Of a stretch of 7,279 bases of DNA, positions 1 to 4,700 are shown one piece after another (the stretch's first letter is position 1; each line of letters starts with the position of its first letter). Position numbers and translations under genes: made by a program. Origin of the DNA: GCA-2687515 sp046582475 (GTDB taxonomy: Bacteria > Pseudomonadota > Alphaproteobacteria > Rhodospirillales > UBA2165); contig JAYGEH010000499.1 of the NCBI GenBank assembly GCA_046582475.1, forward strand, positions 1 through 7,279, in the 5' to 3' direction. The notes under the pieces were generated by a model. The model saw only the letters and a program-made list of their open reading frames with translations. It had not been told where the DNA came from and searched no databases.

Positions 1-82
1 ACTCAGCATGGTCTACACTCCAATCGTCTCAATTCGAGAAACGTTGGAATTCAATGGGTTAACCTGAGAAGTACCTAAGAAA

Positions 83-158
83 TGGTGCCCAGGGGCTGAA
101 TCGAACAGCCGACACCGTGATTTTCAGTCACGTGCTCTACCAACTGAGCTACCTGGGC
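83..158 (-). tRNA. tRNA-Phe (GAA anticodon)
   Basis: Read on the minus strand this is a complete 76-base cloverleaf. The acceptor stem GCCCAGG pairs with CCTGGGC, the D-arm contains AGCTCAGTTGGTAGAGC, and the anticodon stem CGTGA/TCACG closes a seven-base loop CTGAAAA. The T-arm contains GTTCGATTC. The anticodon is GAA, which reads the phenylalanine codons UUU and UUC. The discriminator base is A and the 3' CCA is encoded in the DNA (83-85). It lies downstream of ispG on the same strand, 112 bases from its stop, but has its own promoter-like sequence, so it is probably transcribed independently. Nothing suggests an integrated element at its 3' end within the 82 bases visible. Confidence 0.97.
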
Positions 159-202
159 AAATGGTAAGCCATTCCTATCCGGCGGCACCAGGCCGGACGC
201 CG

Positions 203-231
203 CTTATAGATAAAATCCACCGAGCTGTCCA
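203..231 (-). promoter_or_regulatory. candidate sigma-70 promoter of tRNA-Phe
   Basis: On the minus strand TGGACA (226-231) is followed after exactly 17 bases by TATAAG (203-208). Each box matches the vegetative consensus at five of six positions. The start of transcription would fall near 196, leaving a leader of roughly 37 bases before the mature tRNA. That leader can form a GCGGC/GCCGC stem (182-186 with 199-203). The bases just after the -10 box are GC-rich (CGGCG). In stable-RNA promoters such a discriminator goes with stringent control; applying that here is inference. Confidence 0.6.
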
Positions 232-270
232 GCAACCCCCCAAAGCCGAAATTTGCCGATAAATCGGGAT

Positions 271-1506
271 TTATTTCTTGGCCGCATATTTGCCGGCCAC
301 ATAGCGATCGACGATATTTTGGAATTCTTCGGCGATGTCGGGGCCCCGAAGGGTTACCGATTTTTCGCCATCGATGAAAACCGGCGCCGCCGGCTGCTCG
401 CCGGTACCCGGCAAACTGATACCGATGTTTGCATGCTTGCTTTCGCCGGGGCCGTTGACGATGCATCCCATGACCGCCACCTGCATGGTCTCGACGCCAT
501 CATACCGAGCCGCCCATTCGGGCATTTTTGCGCGCACATAACCTTGGATCTTGTCCGCCAATTCCTGAAACACGGTGCTGGTCGTGCGCCCGCATCCAGG
601 GCAGGCGATAATCTCCGGAGCGAACGCGCGGAGGCCCAGAGATTGCAAAATTTCCTGGGCGACTATCACTTCCCGGGTCCGCTCGCCGCCCGGGTCCGGC
701 GTCAGGGAAATGCGGATCGTATCGCCGATGCCTTCCTGCAGGAGCACCGACAAGGCGGCCGTGGAAGCCACGATGCCTTTCGATCCCAGGCCCGCTTCGG
801 TGAGGCCAAGATGGAGGGCATAATCGCCCGCCGAAGCCAGCTTCCGGTAGACGGCGATCAGGTCCTGAACCGCGCTGACTTTGCACGAAAGCACGATTTT
901 ATCGGCGCCGAGACCCAGCCTCCGCGCTTCCTCCGCGCTTTCCATCGCCGACGCCACCAACGCGTTGTGCATCACGATGCGCGCATCCTCCGGCTCGGAC
1001 CGCTTGGCATTTTCGTCCATGAACCGGGCCAGCAATTCGGAATCCAGGCTCCCCCAATTCACCCCGATACGAACCGGCTTGTCGTAGCGAAGCGCCTGTT
1101 CGATCATCGTCGCGAACTGGACATCGCGCTTTTCCTTGAAGCCGACGTTTCCAGGATTGATGCGATATTTGTCGAGGCTTATCGCGCAGTCCGGATATTT
1201 GGTCAGGAGAAGATGGCCGTTGTAATGAAAGTCCCCGACCAACGGGACATCGCAGCCCATGGCGATCAACTTATCGCGGATTGCCGGGACGTTTTTGGCG
1301 GCGTCTTCGGTATTGACGGTAATGCGGACCAGTTCCGAGCCGGCCGCGGCCAATTGGGCCACCTGTTCGGCGGTCGCGGAAGCGTCGGCGGTATCGGTAT
1401 TGGTCATCGATTGAACGACAATCGGGTGACCGGCACCGACGGTGATACCGGCAATATTGACACCGGTGCTCTGGCGCCGGGAAATGTTCGCTTCATGGTC
1501 AGTCAT
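271..1506 (-). CDS. ispG: 4-hydroxy-3-methylbut-2-en-1-yl diphosphate synthase (IspG/GcpE)
   Basis: IspG is the [4Fe-4S] enzyme of the MEP pathway that reductively converts 2-C-methyl-D-erythritol 2,4-cyclodiphosphate to HMBPP, in the cytoplasm, using flavodoxin or ferredoxin as electron donor. The 411-residue protein has the N-terminal TIM-barrel signature PIVVQSMTNT near residue 28 and VGDFHYNGH near residue 92. The C-terminal cluster domain has CPGC (Cys302, Cys305) and CIVNGPGE (Cys348, Glu355), matching Cys270, Cys273, Cys305 and Glu312 of E. coli IspG. The spacing from the second to the third cysteine is longer than in E. coli. I chose ATG at 1506. A TTG at 1554 would add 16 residues that look unlike the family and would lie upstream of the probable transcription start. 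No Shine-Dalgarno sequence precedes the ATG, which fits a very short leader. It is divergent from the hopanoid genes, whose isoprenoid precursors it helps supply. Confidence 0.96.
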   Translation of the reverse strand: MTDHEANISRRQSTGVNIAGITVGAGHPIVVQSMTNTDTADASATAEQVAQLAAAGSELVRITVNTEDAAKNVPAIRDKLIAMGCDVPLVGDFHYNGHLLLTKYPDCAISLDKYRINPGNVGFKEKRDVQFATMIEQALRYDKPVRIGVNWGSLDSELLARFMDENAKRSEPEDARIVMHNALVASAMESAEEARRLGLGADKIVLSCKVSAVQDLIAVYRKLASAGDYALHLGLTEAGLGSKGIVASTAALSVLLQEGIGDTIRISLTPDPGGERTREVIVAQEILQSLGLRAFAPEIIACPGCGRTTSTVFQELADKIQGYVRAKMPEWAARYDGVETMQVAVMGCIVNGPGESKHANIGISLPGTGEQPAAPVFIDGEKSVTLRGPDIAEEFQNIVDRYVAGKYAAKK

Positions 1507-1519
1507 GTGAATGCCGAGT

Positions 1520-1548
1520 AATATAACAGTGCTGGCGCCGCTTGCCAG
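1520..1548 (-). promoter_or_regulatory. candidate ispG promoter giving a near-leaderless transcript
   Basis: On the minus strand CTGGCA (1543-1548, four of six matches to TTGACA) is followed after 17 bases by TATATT (1520-1525, five of six matches to TATAAT), with a TG one base before the -10 box as in extended -10 promoters. The start site would lie only about six bases before the ATG at 1506. This would explain the lack of a ribosome binding site and rules against the TTG start at 1554. The -35 box overlaps the candidate -35 of the divergent hpnC promoter. Confidence 0.45.
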
Positions 1549-1570
1549 CTTCAATATCAGGCGGTTTTAT
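1542..1570 (+). promoter_or_regulatory. candidate hpnC promoter
   Basis: TTGCCA (1542-1547, five of six matches to TTGACA) is followed after 17 bases by TTTTAT (1565-1570, four of six matches to TATAAT). Transcription would begin near 1577, giving a leader of about 50 bases before the hpnC ATG. The -10 box is weak and the call rests on consensus matching alone. It would drive at least hpnC, hpnB and hpnD. Confidence 0.35.
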
Positions 1571-1627
1571 GTATTGTTCGGCCAGGATTGGAAACCGCTC
1601 TTCGCCACGGGGTTCGACGGAACCGGA

Positions 1628-2488
1628 ATGCAGCAAACAAGCCAACATTTCGAGAGCCCTTCGGGGAAGGATGCTTCTTACGAAAATTTTCCTGTTGGCT
1701 CGTGGCTGCTGCCGGCAAAATTGCGCCCGCACATTGCTGACTTTTATGCCTTTGCGCGGACCATCGATGATATCGCCGATGCGCCCGATCTGGACGCAGA
1801 CGTGAAAATCGCCCGGCTCGAAGGTTTTGAGCGCGCCATTTTGGGAACAGGCACGCATGGCCCCGAATTCCAGACTGGTCACCGGATGCGTGCCAGCCTG
1901 ATCAACACCGGCGTGGCGGAGCGCCACTGCCTCGATCTGATTTCGGCTTTCAAACAGGACGCGGTAAAGTCCCGCTACGATAATTGGGCCGAGCTGATCG
2001 ACTATTGCCGGCGTTCGGCGGCGCCCGTCGGCCGCTATCTTTTGGACCTGCATGGCGGCGCCGGCGACGGCTACGTTTCGTCCGATGCGCTTTGCCACGT
2101 CTTGCAGGTCCTCAACCATCTTCAGGACGCCAAGGCCGATTATCTTGAACTGGACCGCGTCTATCTGCCCGCCGACTGGATGCGGGAAGCCGGTGCATCA
2201 ATTGAAGATTTGAGCCAAAACAGGATTACACCGGAACTCAGGGTCGTCTACGACCGCATGCTGGGCGCAACCGGCGCACTTCTTGCCGACGCGGGCCCGC
2301 TGCCTGGCAAGCTTGCAAGTACCCGGCTTGCCATGGAGGCCAGCGCCATATTGACCATCGCCCAATTGCTGAGCGCTAAGCTGCGGGGCTCTGATCCGTT
2401 TGCACGCCGGGTAAGGCTGAACAAATTACAATTTCTTCGCTCCTGCTGGGTCGGTGCCGGCAAAGCCGTTCTCGGCCGGTGGCAATAG
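1628..2488 (+). CDS. hpnC: Hydroxysqualene synthase HpnC (squalene/phytoene synthase family)
   Basis: HpnC converts presqualene diphosphate, made by HpnD, to hydroxysqualene in the three-enzyme HpnD-HpnC-HpnE route to squalene (known for the family). The 286-residue protein is of normal length. It opens with the HpnC signature ESPSGKDASYENFPVGSWLL (residues 9-28). The first aspartate-rich motif is DDIAD (47-51) within the YAFARTIDDIAD block, and the second is QDAKAD (Asp167 and Asp171), followed by DRVYLP. I chose the ATG at 1628 because the family signature begins a few residues later. An in-frame ATG at 1511 would add 39 residues of no recognisable character and would overlap both candidate promoters. 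The ribosome binding site is weak (CGGAACCGGA). The stop is nine bases before hpnB, so the two are likely co-transcribed. It is distinguished from HpnD by the N-terminal signature. Confidence 0.92.
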   Translation: MQQTSQHFESPSGKDASYENFPVGSWLLPAKLRPHIADFYAFARTIDDIADAPDLDADVKIARLEGFERAILGTGTHGPEFQTGHRMRASLINTGVAERHCLDLISAFKQDAVKSRYDNWAELIDYCRRSAAPVGRYLLDLHGGAGDGYVSSDALCHVLQVLNHLQDAKADYLELDRVYLPADWMREAGASIEDLSQNRITPELRVVYDRMLGATGALLADAGPLPGKLASTRLAMEASAILTIAQLLSAKLRGSDPFARRVRLNKLQFLRSCWVGAGKAVLGRWQ

Positions 2489-2497
2489 GGTGCCCGG

Positions 2498-3103
2498 ATG
2501 ATCGAATCCTTGGCTATCGGCGCCGCCAGCCTGTCTCTGGCCGCATGGATCTATCTGATATTCTTTCGCGGGGCGTTCTGGCGGTCTGATCAATTTCTGG
2601 CCGCCGCCAATCTTGCTGGCCGTCCTTGGCCCGAGGTGGTGGCCGTCATGCCTGCCCGCAACGAGGCCGATACCATCACCGGCGCCGTGGCCTCGCATCT
2701 GGCGCAGGACTATCGGGGCCGCTACCGAATACTATTGGTAAACGATCAAAGCACCGATGCCACGCCCGCTCTGGCGGCCCAGGCGGCGGACGGCAATCGG
2801 GCTTTATGCATCATCGAGGGCCGCCCCTTGCCGGAAGACTGGACCGGAAAGCTATGGGCGGTAAAACAGGGTCTGGACGCCATCGAAGAATTGTCCCCGG
2901 ATGCCAAATATGTCCTGTTCACCGATGCCGATATTAGTCATTCGGCGAATGCCTTAAGAGATTTGGTCGCCAAGGCGGAAAGCCAAAATCTGGTCATGGT
3001 GTCGCAAATGGTCATGCTCAGATGCCGCTCCATTTGGGAGCAATTGCTCATCCCCGCCTTCGTATGTTTTTTCAAATGCTTACCCGTTCCGTTGGGTCAA
3101 TGA
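2498..3103 (+). CDS. hpnB: HpnB N-terminal fragment (membrane anchor and nucleotide-sugar half)
   Basis: This 201-residue open frame is the upstream part of the broken hpnB. Residues about 5-24 form a hydrophobic membrane anchor. The GT2 (GT-A fold) domain follows: PARNE at 52-56, LLVNDQSTD at 79-87, GKLWAVKQG at 117-125, and FTDADI at 141-146, whose DAD (143-145) is the expected metal and nucleotide-sugar binding DXD motif. Family-like sequence runs to about residue 193. The last few residues before the stop are out-of-frame readthrough. The fragment lacks the Asp-Asp motif expected to supply the catalytic base and the C-terminal membrane segments. Confidence 0.75.
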   Translation: MIESLAIGAASLSLAAWIYLIFFRGAFWRSDQFLAAANLAGRPWPEVVAVMPARNEADTITGAVASHLAQDYRGRYRILLVNDQSTDATPALAAQAADGNRALCIIEGRPLPEDWTGKLWAVKQGLDAIEELSPDAKYVLFTDADISHSANALRDLVAKAESQNLVMVSQMVMLRCRSIWEQLLIPAFVCFFKCLPVPLGQ

Positions 3104-3140
3104 TCAAAATCGCGAAATCGCCGCCGGCGCCGGCGGCTGC

Positions 3141-3677
3141 ATGCTGGTGAACCGCGAAATATTGGCAAAGGCAGGCGGCATCGAACAAATTCGAGACCGC
3201 GTAATTGATGATTGCGCGTTGGCTCAATTGCTAAAGCCGTTTGGGCCCGTTTGGCTTGGCCTCAGCCACGAATGCCTAAGTTTGCGCGCCTACGACCGGT
3301 TATCCGATATTTGGGCCATGGTGACCCGCACCGCATTTGTCCAACTGTCCCATTCGGTCCTGGCTTTGGTTGCCGCCATCGCCGCCATGAGCGTGATCTA
3401 CTTGTTGCCGCCGGTAGCGGTCCTATTGGGATCGAACATCAACTCCCCGGCGGTTATGGTGATCGGCCTCGCTTCGTGGATAGCGATGTCGGCCAGCTAC
3501 CTGCCAACCCTGAAGCTTTACCGCCAGCCTGCTTGGACCTCTGTTTTTATGCCGGTCTCTGCATTATTATACACCCTTATGACCATCGATTCCGCGCGCA
3601 AATTCTTGACCGGCAAACCGCCCTCGTGGCGCAACCGGAAAATATTAAGCCCACCGGCTACGGAGGTGGACCGATGA
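3141..3677 (+). CDS. hpnB: HpnB C-terminal fragment (acceptor and membrane half)
   Basis: This is the downstream part of the broken hpnB. The family-like frame is already open from about 3081; the ATG at 3141 is an internal methionine of the GGCMLVNRE motif, with no Shine-Dalgarno sequence in front, so independent translation is doubtful. From this ATG, VIDDCALA (residues 21-28) probably provides the GT2 acidic catalytic residues. Three hydrophobic stretches follow (about residues 69-95, 102-120 and 132-148), typical of membrane-bound glycosyltransferases of this kind. The fragment ends with a basic tail around GKPPSWRNRK. Its stop codon overlaps the hpnD start (ATGA), and the hpnD ribosome binding site lies inside its last codons. 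Confidence 0.7.
   Translation: MLVNREILAKAGGIEQIRDRVIDDCALAQLLKPFGPVWLGLSHECLSLRAYDRLSDIWAMVTRTAFVQLSHSVLALVAAIAAMSVIYLLPPVAVLLGSNINSPAVMVIGLASWIAMSASYLPTLKLYRQPAWTSVFMPVSALLYTLMTIDSARKFLTGKPPSWRNRKILSPPATEVDR
3662..3667 (+). promoter_or_regulatory. Shine-Dalgarno sequence of hpnD
   Basis: GGAGGT lies six bases before the ATG at 3674. It is the strongest ribosome binding site in the window and fixes the hpnD start among several in-frame possibilities. It would let hpnD be translated even though ribosomes on the broken hpnB terminate at 3103. Confidence 0.8.
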
Positions 3678-4543
3678 ATTTGACCGCGGGCCAATCCTCT
3701 CAGCCTGCTTCGGAGCAGGTTGTCGCCGATATAACTCGGAAATCCGGATCGTCGTTCTATTGGGCCATGCGTCTGTTACCGCGCCACAAGCGCTCGGCCA
3801 TGTATGCGATCTATGCATTTTGCCGAATGGTCGATGATATCGCCGATGGCGACGATACCATGCAAGCCAAACACTCCGCACTTGGCGTCTGGAAACAAAA
3901 TATTGAGAAACTTTATGGCGGCGCGCCGGTTGACCCAATTTCCGAAGCGCTCCAGGTTCACATCAATCGATTTGGCCTGCAGATTACCGATTTTCATGCG
4001 GTCATCGACGGCATGCTCATGGACGCGGTTCCGAGCCTCAAAATACGGGACATGGATGAGCTTATCACTTACTGCGACCGGGTCGCCTGCGCCGTCGGAC
4101 GGCTGTCGGTTTCGGTGTTTGAAATTGACCGCGAGATTGGCGCCCGGCTGGCGAAGTCCCTTGGCCTTGCTCTGCAATTGACAAATATTCTGAGAGACGT
4201 TGGAGCGGATTGGGAGCGCAATCATATTTACCTGCCCCAAGACATGCTTGTTGCCGAGGGCGTTGACTTAGGCAAAATGCTCAAACCGCAATCCAGCGCG
4301 GGATTGGCGAAGGTGTGCGATCACATCGCCGACATGGCCAAGGCGCAATTCAAAGATGCGGAACAATTAATAATGTCCTGCGACAAATCCCGTGTCCGGC
4401 CGGCATTGATTATGAAAAACGTGTACCAGCGATTATTCCTGCGAATTTTGGACCGCGGTTGGAGCCGACTTCACGAGCCGGTGGTTCTTTCCAAATTCGA
4501 AAAGTCGGCCTTGATCTTGAAATCCGCCCTTTTTAGCCATTGA
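3674..4543 (+). CDS. hpnD: Presqualene diphosphate synthase HpnD
   Basis: HpnD condenses two farnesyl diphosphates head-to-head to presqualene diphosphate, the first committed step toward squalene in most hopanoid producers. The 289-residue protein belongs to the squalene/phytoene synthase family: SSFYWAMRLLP at 26-36, the first aspartate-rich motif DDIAD at 54-58, the YCDRVACAVGRLS block in mid-protein, and LTNILRDVGAD ending at 179 as the second motif. That second motif reads D175-V-G-A-D179, whereas the family normally has a Glu before the last Asp (DxxED). Both metal-binding aspartates are kept. The start is fixed by the GGAGGT site and the four-base ATGA overlap with hpnB. It differs from hpnC in lacking the ENFPVGSWLLP signature. 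In many relatives the next gene is hpnE; here a 157-base gap leads directly to shc. Confidence 0.92.
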   Translation: MNLTAGQSSQPASEQVVADITRKSGSSFYWAMRLLPRHKRSAMYAIYAFCRMVDDIADGDDTMQAKHSALGVWKQNIEKLYGGAPVDPISEALQVHINRFGLQITDFHAVIDGMLMDAVPSLKIRDMDELITYCDRVACAVGRLSVSVFEIDREIGARLAKSLGLALQLTNILRDVGADWERNHIYLPQDMLVAEGVDLGKMLKPQSSAGLAKVCDHIADMAKAQFKDAEQLIMSCDKSRVRPALIMKNVYQRLFLRILDRGWSRLHEPVVLSKFEKSALILKSALFSH

Positions 4544-4546
4544 ATG

Positions 4547-4588
4547 AATCGTGGCGAGGCAACGCCAGCGGACTTGATATCCACGATT
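4547..4588 (+). repeat. Inverted repeat just after hpnD
   Basis: AATCGTGG (4547-4554) and CCACGATT (4581-4588) are a perfect 8-base inverted repeat around a 26-base loop. A competing shorter stem, TGGCG/CGCCA (4552-4556 with 4563-4567), uses part of the same left arm, so the two cannot form together. No run of T follows, so it is not a standard intrinsic terminator. It could slow or modulate transcription between hpnD and shc, or protect the hpnD transcript end. The function is unknown. Confidence 0.45.
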
Positions 4589-4689
4589 TACAAAGTGTAA
4601 AAGTCTTGACAAACTGGCGTTATAAACGCGAATAAATGCATAATTCGCATCACTGTGGATACCGTTATAAGGTTGAAATTATTGGCGTT
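4561..4689 (+). repeat. Three copies of a TGGCGTT heptamer before shc
   Basis: TGGCGTT occurs at 4615-4621 and 4683-4689, and its reverse complement AACGCCA at 4561-4567, all within 129 bases. The middle copy forms the left side of the GCGTT-ATA-AACGC palindrome, and the last copy ends 11 bases before the shc start codon. The copies could be protein binding sites. In RNA the 4561 copy could pair with either of the others. This is a small motif and chance recurrence cannot be excluded. Confidence 0.35.
4606..4630 (+). promoter_or_regulatory. candidate -35 box and palindrome upstream of shc
   Basis: A perfect TTGACA lies at 4606-4611, followed by the palindrome GCGTT-ATA-AACGC (4617-4629), which would sit between the -35 and -10 boxes, a common operator position. 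No convincing -10 box occurs 16-18 bases downstream; the nearest AT-rich hexamers are TATAAA at 4621 (too close) and CATAAT at 4639 (too far). The region 4544-4700 is also clearly more AT-rich than the flanking genes. Together these suggest separate or extra transcription of shc, but the promoter itself is not firmly placed. Confidence 0.3.
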
Positions 4690-4700
4690 TCTAATGTTCC

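Larger units (their letters stand above)
2498..3677 (+). pseudogene. hpnB: Hopanoid-associated glycosyltransferase HpnB, frameshifted
   Basis: Read as one gene, this region encodes a family 2 glycosyltransferase of the HpnB type, found in hopanoid clusters; its substrate is not established. The reading frame moves by one position (net loss of two bases or gain of one) between about 3065 and 3083. The first frame stops at 3101-3103, while the family-like sequence continues in the next frame from TAC at 3081 (YPFRWVNDQNREIAAGAGGC). The repaired protein would have about 393 residues, close to what I recall for the family. Both halves keep family-typical motifs with no other stop codon, so the break is either recent or a sequence error in the T- and A-rich run at 3067-3076. 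The start ATG follows hpnC by nine bases (AGGG upstream), and the end overlaps hpnD as ATGA. If the break is real, both predicted catalytic halves are separated and the enzyme should be inactive. Confidence 0.8.

Noticed and set aside
20..47. Imperfect hairpin (CCAA...TTGG, CGT...ACG, CTC...GAG) downstream of tRNA-Phe
   Set aside because: It has bulges, short arms and no T-tract, so it is not convincing as a terminator or attachment site.
83..158. tRNA gene as an integration site for a mobile element
   Set aside because: No integrase gene, no repeated tRNA 3' end and no foreign-looking genes are present in the window.
256..267. Small palindrome CCGAT-AA-ATCGG just after the ispG stop as an intrinsic terminator
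   Set aside because: The stem is five bases with almost no loop, and no T-run follows on the minus strand.
253..1521. Long plus-strand open frame (422 codons) opposite ispG
   Set aside because: It is the mirror of a strongly recognised ispG, has no family-like motifs and arises from codon bias on the opposite strand.
1507..1554. Longer ispG beginning at TTG 1554
   Set aside because: It has a rare start codon and no ribosome binding site, it lies upstream of the probable transcription start, and the extension does not look like the family.
1511..1627. Longer hpnC beginning at ATG 1511
   Set aside because: The extra 39 residues do not look like HpnC, whose signature begins just after the ATG at 1628, and they would cover the divergent promoter region.
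1499..2119. Minus-strand open frame opposite hpnC and the promoter region
   Set aside because: hpnC on the plus strand has clear family motifs throughout; this frame has none.
3065..3083. Programmed ribosomal frameshift in hpnB
   Set aside because: The needed shift is +1 (or -2). I see no known +1 signal such as a rare codon or stop at the shift point with an upstream Shine-Dalgarno-like sequence, and HpnB is normally a single frame. An error or mutation is simpler.
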